A stretch of 64,000 bases of DNA from Prorocentrum cordatum (lineage: Eukaryota; Sar; Dinophyceae; Prorocentrales; Prorocentraceae), in NCBI GenBank assembly GCA_963575745.1, contig CAUYUJ010000758.1, forward strand, positions 524,360 through 588,359, in the 5' to 3' direction. The first letter of the stretch is position 1. Every line of letters starts with the position of its first letter. Below the pieces are notes generated by a model, which worked only from the letters and a program-made list of their open reading frames with translations, did not search any database and was not told where the DNA came from. The translations under genes were made by a program, and so were the position numbers. Shown one piece after another: positions 22,030 through 31,643 of this stretch.

Positions 22030-24321
22030 AGCGCCCGGCGGGAAGGCAGGTCCGCCGGGTTCGCCTCCGACGGGATCCACCGCAGCGCCGCGGTGACGGA
22101 CCCTCGGCCGCGAGGAGCGGCCCGTGGTCAGAGCCAGGACGGCGACGAGACTGTCTGAGAGAAAGAGGACGCGATGGCCATGCTGCCCGGCGCCCCGGAA
22201 GACGCGCCTCAAGGCGTGGATTAAAGCCCCCCCTCCGAGGCTGCGACGCGCCCCCCCCCCCCCCCCCCCCCCCCCCCCCGCCCCCCCCTCTCCCAGGCCC
22301 CGCTCGAAATGACAACCCAGCCCCCTGAGATGCGATGAACTTCCAGAGGCTGGAAGTCGGTCTCCTGGGGCTCCGCGCGGGGGCTGCCTTTGTCCACGGG
22401 GGCGACGGGCTCCTGGATGTCCGACGGGGCGCTGCAGACGTGACCTTTCGAGGACGGCTCGGAGTAGACGAGGGCCTCCAGGGGCTCGAGGGGCTCGATG
22501 AGCTGCTCCCGGAGCGCCCTCGCACCGGGGTCTCGGAAGCGCCAGCGCTCCTTTGTATCCTATAGGTATACCCATCCTCTCCACCACGTCGTTGCTCATT
22601 TCACGCTCGCATGCCCCTCGGCCCCACTCGGAGGTATCCGCGCAGAGAACTCGGCCCAGCCAGCGGGCCCGGAGGTCGGCGTGGGCCAGCGGGGCAACCC
22701 CCATGGCCCACGTCAGCTCTCGGCGCACGCTGGGCCACCAAGGCCTAGGCGCCTCGCCGGCCTTTGCGACGAAGCGGCACACGGCCGAGAAAACTGCCAG
22801 CAGCGGGCGCCTCACCATGGGAAGGAAGGTGTAGTGGCCCACGACCTGGCGCAACTGCTGGGCCGAGACCCTCGGCATGGCGAGGAGCGCGCGCGTGGCC
22901 AGGGTGATCCCCCAGGCTCTCCGAGGCGAAGGCACGACTGCTCCCCGCGCGCCGTCGATGACCCAGCCCGGCACCTGCGCGTGGAGCGAGGCGGCGCCCT
23001 CCCCATGCACCGGGAGGCCCTCGTTGCGCAGCTCGGCGACCATGTCATCCTTCAGGCGGTCGGCGGTGTCCCCGTCGAGGGCGAGGGAAGCGAAGTTGTC
23101 GACGTGCACGAGGCGCGCGCCGGCGCCCAGGCTAGGGGCGGCCCTCCGGTCCGCGATCCTGGACAGCACTGGCAGCCCTGCGCGGTCGACGCCCGCCTCC
23201 GACACCCGCTGGCAGACGGCCAGCGCGCGGGGCCAGCCCATGGGCAGCACCGCGAGCCGCGGCCAGAGCCGCTGCGCGTGCGGCTGCCCGGGGGCGGCCT
23301 CCCGCCCAAGCCTCCAGAAGTCAAGCGGAGGGAGCGCGAAGTACGGCCTCCAAGCGTCCGGCAACTGCACGTTGTAGAAGGCGTCCGCGATGTCCGCCGA
23401 AGCGGTCCACAAGTTGGCGCCGTCCGGCAGCTCGATCGCCGCCAGGGCCGCGCCGGTGGCCAGGTGGGCGCCCTCGGGGTCGCCGAAACAGAAGTTGGCG
23501 GGGCGGGTGTCCACGACCAGCCGCTGCTTCCCACTCTTCTTGGCCACGCTGAACAGGCCAACCTCGTCGACCACCAGGGCGGCGTCGCTGACGAGGTCGA
23601 CCACCCCGGCCTCGTGGAGACGCCTCACCAGCGCTGCATGGCGGCGAGGGTCTCGAAGGCAGGGGTCCGCGTAGGGCATCTTGAAGCCAACGCGCTGCTT
23701 CTGCTGCAAAACTGCGGTCTTTGGCAAGACCTTGCACGAGAGAACGCGATAGACGGAGTCGAACACCTCGGCCCCCAGCAGCCGCTCCAGCGCCACGGGG
23801 TGGTTACCTGGCGGAGGTAGCGAGAGCCGGGAGAGGTCCATCGCCTCCGCCCTGGTCGACAGCGAGCCGTCGTAGGACAGAACAGCCTGGAGCTCCTGCC
23901 GGACTGCCAAAGGCTGCGGGTCGCCTGGCGGGGGGCCCAGCTGGGGGGCGGAGCCCGCGACCCGCGTCAGGCACTGCTGCTGCGCGAGCATCGCGCCAGC
24001 CCGCGGCAGCGAGCCACCCTGCACCCCAGCACCGCTGAGGCCATTGAGCGCCTCGACCGCCTGCCGCGCGAGCCAGGGCGCGGACGCCGCGCGCCGCGCG
24101 CGCCGCCGCACGGCCCGGGAACAGACGCCAGCAGCCAGCCCGCCAGGGTCGGCGGCGCCAGGCACTGGCAGCGGAAAGAGGTCCCGCTGCCGCCCTGCGC
24201 CCGAGCCGTCGAAAGTGCGATGTACACCCTCAGCGCCACTGGTAGTCGCCGAGATGGGCCCCGATGCTGTAGCGCCCGGGGGAGCTGGGCCACTGGGCCC
24301 CCCCGGGCATGAGAAAGTCAT
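22030..24321 (-). CDS. Reverse transcriptase-RNase H of YR retroelement
   Basis: The start ATG at 24321 overlaps the gag stop (ATGA). RT motifs in order: KKSGKQRLVVDTRPANFCF, motif A TASADIADAFYNVQLP (catalytic Asp), VLPMGWPRAL, and motif C VHVDNFASLALD (VDN in place of the usual DD, codons 23103-23095). The thumb follows (RVSAQQLRQVVGHYTFLP). RNase H starts at LCADTSEWGRGA (first Asp). After a frame change it continues through LEVHRISGGWVVISSGAW and, beyond a 29-C tract at 22251-22279, to RVLFLSDSLVAVLALTTGRS (a later catalytic Asp). The poly-C run, read as polyglycine, lies inside RNase H and probably disrupts it. Asn in motif C is likely usual for this family, but I could not check. Confidence 0.8.
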
Positions 24322-26123
24322 GCCTTGGCTCCGCTGGCTTTCGGCCCAGCGGCGGCTTTCGCCTCCTCCCGCAGCTTGCGGGCGTTCTTCTTGATCTGAC
24401 TGATGCGCTCGAGCTCCTTGCCGACCACGTCACGCAGGGCGGGGCACGCCATGCTGCTTGGGCGACTCGACGGACCCGTGCCGCCCATGAAAGCGGAGAC
24501 CTCCTCCACCGGCAGCTTCAGCTGCCCGGCATCCTGCTCCCGTTGCTTCTCGTCCCAGAAGTGCTCGATCAGCTGCATCTTCCTCTGAAGACGCTCCGCG
24601 CCGAGGAGGTTCGTCACGTTCACCTCGTCGTGCGTGGCGAGGTCCTCCAGCACGGTGGAGAGCGTGTGGTGCTCCGAGACGCCCCAGTCCGAGGAGGTGA
24701 GCCTCTTGCGGGACTTCCAGCTCTCGTGGTGCTGGATGGGCCCGCCCTCCCGCAGCAGCCACGCCACGCACCAGCCCGCGGACCTCGGCTGCAAGGTGAA
24801 GCTGGGGTCAACCACTTCCGCCGCCGACTCGGTCACTGCGAGCCAGCTCCGTGCCAGGCGAACGCCCGGCGTGCGCGCCAAGATCCTCGCGTCGGCCCCC
24901 CGCCACTTGTCGATGAAATCACCTCGCCGCCTGTCCTCCAGGAGGAACGCCATGGCGGAGACACCTCCGACGAGGTTGATGGTCGCTCTTCGGCCCGCTC
25001 GCGCGGCCAAGATCGTGCCACCGATCGGGCCGACCTGCACCACCGAGCCGTAGGCGAGGCCGCCTGCATCCTCGGCGAGCACCCATGACCAGCCCACTGG
25101 CGCCTTGCCGTTCGGCCCGAGGGGGGCGCCGCCGTCGTCCTTCCAGGAGGGTCCAGGAGGCGCTCCGACGGCCGGGGGGGCGCCCGGCGCGATGGGCACG
25201 CCGGCCGCGGGGTCTGGCACCACTGCGGCGAGCGGTCCGTCGGCGCGGGCGGCCCGGCAGCGGCCAACGCGGCAGCGGCGACCCCGGCCGCGGGCGGTGC
25301 GGCGGCAGCCCCCCCTGGAGGCGGCACGGGCACGACGATGGCGGCCGGCGCGGGCGCGGGCGCCACGAACCCCGGCAGCAGGCCGCCCGCCATCGGCACC
25401 AGGGTGCCCCCAGGCGGCACGGGCACCCCTGGATGGCGGCGGCCGAACTCGGCGTCGGCCTCCGCGACGGCGGCCGCCAGCCAGGCCGCCTCGCGCGCCG
25501 CCGAGGGGGCCTGGCGGAACCTGTGCGTCGCGCAAGGGTCGATCCCCGGCGGCGGCGGCCACCTCGTAGCCGAGAACCGCACCGCCGAGATGTCGGGCCC
25601 CGCCGTCAGCAAGGTCTCGGCATAGACCATGTCATCTGGGGCCACGATGATCACGTCACTCGTGAATGCCAGCTGGCCCGCCACCCTCTTCTGGTGGAAC
25701 AGCGGCGCGCCGACCACGTTGTAGAGGACCCACGCCCACGCCTCCGACATGAGGCCCAGCGGGGAGCGCAGCGAGCGGCGGCTGCGACCCTGACGCGCTG
25801 GCGACCGTCGCGGGGCGGCCGCGGCCCTCCGCAGCACCCCAGCGCGGCGCCCAGAGTCGGAACGCCGTAAAGGTGCCGAGGGCCCCGAGCGATGCGCCAG
25901 CCAGCGCGGCCGTCCCACAGGCGAGTGCGACAGTGCCCGTGGTCGCGCCCACCGAGGCACCAGGGCAGGGCGGGCAAGCTGGGCAGCTGCACCCCGGGCA
26001 CGCTGGGCACGGCGGGAGCTCCACCGCTGGGCAGCGCGCGACCCAGGCCTGGAGCGCGGGGACGCCCCAGCGGTCGATGAGCCCCGCCCAGCCCGCGGGA
26101 AGCCCCAGGAAGGCCCCGGCCAT
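24318..26123 (-). CDS. Gag-like protein of YR retroelement, frameshifted
   Basis: The start at 26123 (MAGAFLGLPAGWAGLIDRWG) is the first ATG inside A1. N-terminus: a Cys-Pro-rich segment (CPACPGCSCPACPPC), then a hydrophobic helix (VALACGTAALAGASLGAL) that could be a membrane anchor. The middle part in a second frame reads WVLYNVVGAPLFHQKRVAG and SDVIIVAPDDMVYAE. The C-terminal part in a third frame (25562-24318) has WSWVLAEDAGGLAYGS, then SDWGVSEHHTLSTVLEDLA and a charged coiled tail (ELERISQIKKNARKLREEAK). I associate this organisation with a protein common in dinoflagellate YR elements, and its role in particles is inferred. Two frame breaks lie near 25.75 and 25.5 kb. The stop overlaps the RT start as ATGA at 24318-24321. 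Confidence 0.65.
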
Positions 26124-26138
26124 GCGCCGCGGCCCACC

Positions 26139-26235
26139 AGCTCGAGAGCCGAAGGCTATTGACAAGAAACAACGCATTCTGCATTCGGCCTCTCCCTTCC
26201 CCTCTAAAGGATTCATCTTCAATAGAAAAATCCAT
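26139..26235 (-). repeat. A1 terminal repeat (97 bp)
   Basis: Partner of A2. It ends in TCCAT and passes directly into a CAT microsatellite. The gag-like start codon at 26123 follows 15 bases inside. Confidence 0.9.
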
Positions 26236-26254
26236 CATCATCATGATCATCATG

Positions 26255-26321
<67 letters not shown>

Positions 26322-26585
26322 GCATCAACATCATCATCATCATCATCATCAACAGCATCATCAACATCATCATCAGCATCATCATCATCAGCATCATCAG
26401 CATAATCATCCTCATCATCCTCATCATCATCATCATCATCACCGTCATCACCGTCATCACCGTCATCACCGTCATCATCATCACCACCACCATCATCGTC
26501 AACATCAGAATCATCATCTGCAGCATCATCATCGTCGTCATCAGCATCACCGTCATCATCGTCGTCATCATCATCAGCATCGCCA
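26236..26585. repeat. (CAT)n array, right target half of YR element
   Basis: CAT/CAG/CGT trinucleotides directly abut A1. His-rich (plus) and Asp-rich (minus) frames across it are repeat artefacts. Confidence 0.95.
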
Positions 26586-28170
26586 TCCGCCCCCTCGTGC
26601 TCGCTCTGGCCTGTTCCTTCTGCACGTGCAGTGCGAATCGTTTGGTGCACATGCGTGACAGATGCTTGTTGTACATCAGCGCGTGTGTGCAAGCTGTCGA
26701 CTATATATTCGACTGCTCCTCAGTTGCGTCTGCCTCTTCTTCTCCTCATCCTCATCGTCGTCATCAGGATCGTCTTCCTCCAGGCCCTCAGCCTCGTCAC
26801 CATCATCATCCCGCGGCAGTCGCAGTAGCTACGCCCCTCTTGGTCCAGGGCCACTCTGTCGGAAGGCCAGCAGCAACTCATGTCGGGACTCCGGAAGATC
26901 GATCGTCGCAACTCGAAGCTAGCTGCACGCTGCAGACTTCGTACCCCTCCCCACGAGGCCCGTGGGTAGGCCTAGAAGGGTGGAGGAGGGAGGGGGAGGG
27001 ACCAGTCTCCTCCTCCTCCTCCTCCTCCTCCTCCTCCTCCTCCTCCTCCTCCTCCTCCTCCTCCTGCGGAGGGGGAGACGTGGAGCAACCTGCAGCGGCC
27101 CGGGGATCGACCAAAGCAGTGTGTTTCGTGTTCCCTCGCTTTTTGCCGTCCTTCCGCCTTATTGCTGCAGGGCGAGATCGAAACGAGAACGGCCCACGAG
27201 ATCGCCGAAACACCGTTTCAGGTCGACCTCTGGAGCGGCCGTTGCTGCTGCTGCGGGCCGTCGTCGTTGCTGCGGGGCGGGGGGGGGGCATTGGGAAGAG
27301 TGGGGGGGGGATCTTGGGAAGTGCGGGGGGAGAGGATTGGGAAATGCGGTGGGGGGGTGGGGGAGGGGGATTAGGAAGTGTGGGGAAGTGTCGGGGTTGG
27401 GGGGAGTGCGGGGGGGGATCAGGAAGTGTTGGGGGGGGGATTGGGAAGTGTGGTGGGCGGGGGGGGGTGGGGGGGTAAGATGTTGCGGAGCTCTTGCCAA
27501 GGCTGCCAGGGGCTGAATGGAAACCTGCAGCAGGGCGCCCAATTTCCCGCTTCGCGCTGCGAGAAGCGCGAAAAACTTAGCGCGCTCGCGCCGCCCCCCA
27601 GGGGGAGATGAGGAAGATGAGGAGGAATCGGAGCCGAACCACGAAGCGCGAATCACTTCGAGCCCTCGAGGGCGGCCGCGGGCTCACTCCCCACAGTGAA
27701 CCTGCAACACAAAACGGGACCTCCCCCACATGTCTCGTCCGGAGGAGGCGGGGAGGAGGAGGAGGAGGCGGAGGAGGAGGCACATGAGCAGGAGGAGCAG
27801 GAGGAGGAGGAGGAGCAGCAGGAGGAGCAGGAGGAAGCGGAGGGAGGAAACAACGCCTGCAACAGCAGACGCCCTCCCCTTCATGCTTCCCAATCCCCCC
27901 CGTCTCGTCCGACCCGAGAGGTACAGCCAGTCCTATGGACAGAAGAGCATCCTTCAAGAGCATGGGACCCTCCGCCGGCCAGAACACACTCAACAAGGAT
28001 GCACACGAACATCCAACAAGCACGAAGAACATCAAGGTACCCTCCCCGAACCGACCTCCTCCACTCCTTTCCGTATCAACAACTTTTCCCTGTCGCACCC
28101 CGAGGCCAGGCAAAAGGGCGGGCTGGGCGTTTCGCCTGAGACTTCCTCATCACGTAACAGCTGCACAGAT
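26586..28170. other. Repeat-rich, no supported gene
   Basis: It contains a (TCC)n run (27006-27066), a G-rich degenerate tandem repeat around ATTGGGAAGTGTGGGGGG (27283-27480) and a GGA array (27737-27846). The minus-strand frame at about 27870-28110 (LMFFVLVGCSCASLLSVFWP) has some coding character but runs into the GGA array. No domain recognised. Confidence 0.5.
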
Positions 28171-28420
28171 GGAGGGCGGGCCGTTTTCAAAATGTGGCTC
28201 TCGCCTTAGCGCGGCGCACATTCGCTCTAACATTTAGCAAGAGCTTATCATGTTGAGGGCGGGTGGATTTCAAACTGTGGTTCTCGCCTGAACGCCGCGC
28301 GCATCTGTTTCAAAATTCACACGAGTTTCACGGACTGAGGGCGGTTACTGTTCACAGTGTGGCTCTCCCCTTAGCGCCACGCACTTCCTCGTCTAAAGTG
28401 ACAAGGATTTCGCGGAGTCC
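28171..28420. repeat. About 83-bp tandem repeat, three copies
   Basis: Units start with GAGGGCGG at about 28172, 28255 and 28337 and share TGTGGCTCTCGCCTTAGCGC and flanks, diverged about 15-20 percent by eye. Confidence 0.8.
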
Positions 28421-28445
28421 CACTGTCAACGCACCAACAATTGCG

Positions 28446-28612
28446 TTTTGGAAAGATTCAGGATCATGCTGGCGCAACAGTTATGTTGATTCGCGGTGAT
28501 GAAGTCCCGGGAAAGGCGTTCTGGCACGACTCAGGATCGTCAGGACGCAACAGTCAGGTTGATCCGTGGCGTCGGAGTCCCGAGAACAATGCTTTGGCAT
28601 GCTTCAGGTTAT
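28446..28612. repeat. About 77-bp tandem repeat, two copies and a part
   Basis: TTTGGAAAGATTCAGGATCA, GCGCAACAGT.ATGTTGAT.CG and GTCCCGGGAA recur with changes from about 28520, and the third copy begins near 28590. Confidence 0.75.
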
Positions 28613-28744
28613 TCAAACGGATGTCATCCAACGAGGACGTCCCCTCAGTGGACATGAATCCTTGTGGGGGCCTATGAAGAGGGAGCTAGGAAGGAGGCTT
28701 TATTTCAACATCGTTGATGACTCCCGGGTGTACACTGTACACTG

Positions 28745-29380
28745 ATCCTCCTCCCCCTCCTCGCCCCACTCCTCCTTCCCCTCCTCCTCCTCCTCCTCCT
28801 CCTCCTCCTCCTCCGCCTCCTCCTCCTCCTCCTCCTCCTCCTCCTCTTGCTCCTCCTTCTCCTCCTCCTCGGTCCGACCGTCTTCCACGCGGCGGACGCT
28901 ACCCCGCGCGCGAGCCCCCGACGCGCGGCCCACCTCGCCCCGTCTGACCCCCTCCCAGGGCCTCTGCTGGTAGGCCCGCGGAGAGGGCTCCCCGCGCCAC
29001 GCGGGCGGCGGCCTGCAGGCGGCCGGATCCATCGCCTCCTCCTCCCCCCCCCCCCCCTAGATCCCCTCCTCCTCCCCTCGGGCGGGTGGCAGTGGCCTGC
29101 TTGGGGGGCACGGAGAAAGGCCCTCAAGGGGCCCTCTTCTTCAGCCCCCCTTTCGGTCACCCCCCCCATCCATCGCCACACGTCCGATCCCTGCCTCCTC
29201 CTCCTCCTCCTCCTCCTCCTCCTCCTCCTTCCTCCTCCTCCTCTCCTCCTCCTCCTCCTCCCCCCCCCCCACACGTCTGGGGGAGAGGGGGAGGAGGAGG
29301 AGGAGGAGGAGGAGGAGGAGGAGGAGGAGGAGGAGGAGGAAAGGGAGGAGGAGGAGGAGGAGGAGGACGAGGTGGGGGGT
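28745..29380. repeat. Opposed (TCC)n and (GGA)n arrays
   Basis: (TCC)n at about 28770-28870 and 29190-29270, and (GGA)n at about 29280-29375. The last two face each other across about 20 bp and could fold into a long hairpin. GC-rich spacer between has no supported gene. Confidence 0.85.
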
Positions 29381-29837
29381 CTGGACGGAGAGGTGGGCCG
29401 TGAGGCGATGAACAGGGTTCGCTGACCTTGACTGTGGCTTGTCGGTGGCTTGACGGTTGCGTGTCGATAACTTGTCGACAGTGTGTGGGTAGTCTCGCGG
29501 CCGCCCGACAAGGCTCTGCATGACGTCCCCTCCCCTCCCCTCCTCCCCTCCCCTCCCCTGCCCCCAGACTGGCGGGCGGCTGGCGGGCGGCTGGCGGGCC
29601 GCTCGCGGCCCGGCGGCGCACGCTGGGGGCTCGCGCCCCCCGCCCGGCGCAACGTCGCACGGGCTGGGGCAAGGCACCACGAAGGGCTTGTCGCTGGCCG
29701 CGGGGCCACCGACACGCCACCCACAGACCGCCGACAAGCCACCGCCAAACTCCCGCCCAGACTCCGCCACGCCTGGTCCAGCCATGGCTTCCAGCATCTT
29801 TTCTTATCGTTCTCCTTGGCGTTCGACTGAAGCCCGG

Positions 29838-30010
29838 GAGGGGAAATCATGACGTCGACCCCCAGGGAGGTCCGGACCCATTCCCCGGGACCAGTCTTCC
29901 ATCCCGAGCCGTTTTCTGACGGTCCCGAGGCCGGGTGAGGGCCCCCAGAGGCCGAAAATGGCAAAAAACGTCCCGTCGCGATTCTTTCATGACTCGAGGG
30001 GGTCTGTGTA
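29838..30010 (+). repeat. Dispersed repeat of about 170 bp, copy 1
   Basis: Shares order and sequence with 37125-37318 (inverted) and 42474-42625 (direct). Common blocks: ATGACGTC, TGACGGTCCCGAGGCC, GAGGGCCC, GCCGAAAAT, TTC.TGACTCGAGGGGGTCTG. Confidence 0.8.
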
Positions 30011-30365
30011 GGCAGGGGGAGGGGGCCGGGAGAGCGCGAAAATGAACACGAGGATACCGTCCCAGCCGGCGGGTGGGATCCGGGGTTTGGGCCCGAGCTC
30101 CACTGCGGGGGTGGCGTCGGCGTCCGCGCCGCGGCGGCCGCCTGGGCCGCGCCCGGCCCGCGGGAGCCTCCTCCTACCCCCCCTCCTCCTCCTCCTCCTC
30201 CTCCTCCTTCTCCTCCTCCTCGGCGGCCATGGTGGGGCAGAGGGTACCGACCTACAGTGGCATCGACAGCCGTGGCTCGGGTGGTCTGTCTGATCGTTGC
30301 GCTCCAGTGCTCTCAAAGTGTGGCAACTGATTCGTTGGATGAGGGAGTGCGGCGTCTGATCAGTC
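30011..30365. other. Spacer before non-LTR element, small secretory-like ORF
   Basis: GC-rich with a TCC array (30183-30224). A 65-codon plus-strand ORF at 30257-30454 starts MASTAVARVVCLIVALQCSQ, resembling a signal peptide, and runs into the element's 5' region. There is no support beyond that hydrophobic start. Confidence 0.3.
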
Positions 30366-30479
30366 GTGTGCCCGCTTTGCAGTGCTATCCAGGTTCAGAC
30401 CAGAAGTTCGGTGATTCGGATTTTCCAGGAGGGTCCCGAAGGTTCAAGTCGTAATGTGGATGAAACAAACCGTGATGCG

Positions 30480-31643
30480 GAGAACCTCGGGAGCCAAGCC
30501 AAAAGTAAGTATGATCGTTCAAGCTCAGCCTGCACGATCAACACGTCATCGCACGGTCCTTTGGTCAAGTTGCTGAGCGTTCCAGATTACAGTCGTGGAG
30601 TGGAGTTGGTCCAAGAGCATCATTGTGATACCGCGAAGCTCCCCGACGTTCAACACAAATGCAACAATTTGAATATGTGTGGTATTTGGGCTCCGTCTGT
30701 CTCTACGGGTCGTGGAGGCACAGCTGGCGGAGTCGCGGTTCTTGCCCCGAAACACGTGCTGCTGTCAAAGCCCCCCATGCTCAAGGATCCTATTCTATAC
30801 CCTGGGCGAGCGGTGGCGGCCAAGGCCCACTGGGCCATGGCAAACGGCGTGGTTCGCATCTCGGCGTACCTTGTCGTCGGCATTGGTCTCACAGGTGGGA
30901 ATTTGAAGTTGCTGAGCGCGATCACTAAGTACATTTCTAAGTTGAATGTGGCAGGCCAAAAGTGGATCATCGGTACTGACTGGAACGTGGACCCAAACTG
31001 TGGCATCGATGATTGGTTCGTCGTCTTGAAGGGTATCCGTCATTGCAGTATCGAACCCACATGTATCAAAGCAACGCCAGGTGCTCATCGTGATTGGTTT
31101 TATGCTTCTGAAGGCTTCTCTCATCGTATGATTGCCCCGTCGGCGGACTGTGCTGCAGACACGTTCCCGCACTTGCCCGTGGTGGCCGTGGTGTCGGGCA
31201 AGCCGCGTGCGATGTGTTGCCGTGTGGATGTTGAGCCCAAGCCGCTCCCAGCGGAGCCGCCTGTTGGGTGTTCGCCTTTTCCGCCAGTGCGTGAATGGTT
31301 GCAGGTGCAGCAGCGACTTCGTGGAGCTGATTCGGCACAGAGCCTGGCAGTCTGCTGGGATGAGGTGTTGATTGGATTGGAGGCCGAGCTGCTCGATAGA
31401 CACGGTGTGCGCGCTGAAGCCGAGCGCCGACAACACCATGGCAATTCTGGGCCCCCGCAGTACAAGTGGCAGCAGCTCAAGGCGTCGGAGCCAAACCATC
31501 CCAAGTCGCTCACGGCATGGCGTTCGTTCAATCGTTGGCTCCGTCACCTTCGCTGTGTGCGTGTGAAGCTCAAGTCTTGCGTGGATCAGCTGAACGGCGT
31601 TTTCGAGTACTCGCCCGAGGCTGAGGCCACCCCATGTGTATGA
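30480..31643 (+). CDS. AP-like endonuclease of non-LTR element
   Basis: The open frame starts at 30366, but domain-like sequence begins near 30530. Motifs: TINTSSHGPLVKLL (first Asn region), VELVQEHHC (catalytic Glu), GGTAGGVAVLAPKHV, VVRISAYLVVG, QKWIIGTDWNVDPN (Asp/Asn pair), HRDWFYASEGF (Asp-x-x-Phe/Tyr) and DTFPHLPVVAVV (place of the final Asp-His, here Pro-His). A helical linker (SLAVCWDEVLIGLEAELLDR, HPKSLTAWRSFNRWLRHL) leads towards the RT. The final catalytic Asp seems replaced by Pro, which may weaken nicking. No frame break inside. The stop is at 31641-31643, and the next frame opens at 31634. Confidence 0.75.
   Translation, partial: ENLGSQAKSKYDRSSSACTINTSSHGPLVKLLSVPDYSRGVELVQEHHCDTAKLPDVQHKCNNLNMCGIWAPSVSTGRGGTAGGVAVLAPKHVLLSKPPMLKDPILYPGRAVAAKAHWAMANGVVRISAYLVVGIGLTGGNLKLLSAITKYISKLNVAGQKWIIGTDWNVDPNCGIDDWFVVLKGIRHCSIEPTCIKATPGAHRDWFYASEGFSHRMIAPSADCAADTFPHLPVVAVVSGKPRAMCCRVDVEPKPLPAEPPVGCSPFPPVREWLQVQQRLRGADSAQSLAVCWDEVLIGLEAELLDRHGVRAEAERRQHHGNSGPPQYKWQQLKASEPNHPKSLTAWRSFNRWLRHLRCVRVKLKSCVDQLNGVFEYSPEAEATPCV

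Larger units (their letters stand above)
19554..26235 (-). mobile_element. YR retrotransposon with split direct repeats (Ngaro/PAT-like layout)
   Basis: Minus-strand order: A1 (26235-26139), gag-like (26123-24318), RT-RNase H (24321 to about 22030), tyrosine recombinase (21758-20860), methyltransferase-like (20795-20011), B1 (19960-19823), A2 (19825-19731), B2 (19691-19554). A1-ORFs-B1-A2-B2 is the split direct repeat layout known from Ngaro and PAT-type elements of the DIRS order, which integrate a DNA circle by recombinase. The A2/B1 junction reads TCCATGCCC. The ends read CATCATGCCC at the left and TCCATCATCAT at the right, a single crossover at CAT without target duplication. Several frame breaks suggest an old copy. 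Confidence 0.85.

Noticed and set aside
21952-22525. Arg/Ser/Pro-rich proteins overlapping the YR element RNase H
   Set aside because: Alternate-frame shadows in very GC-rich coding sequence.
26219-26692. Asp-rich acidic protein on the minus strand and His-rich on the plus strand
   Set aside because: Translation of the CAT array that is the target of the YR element.
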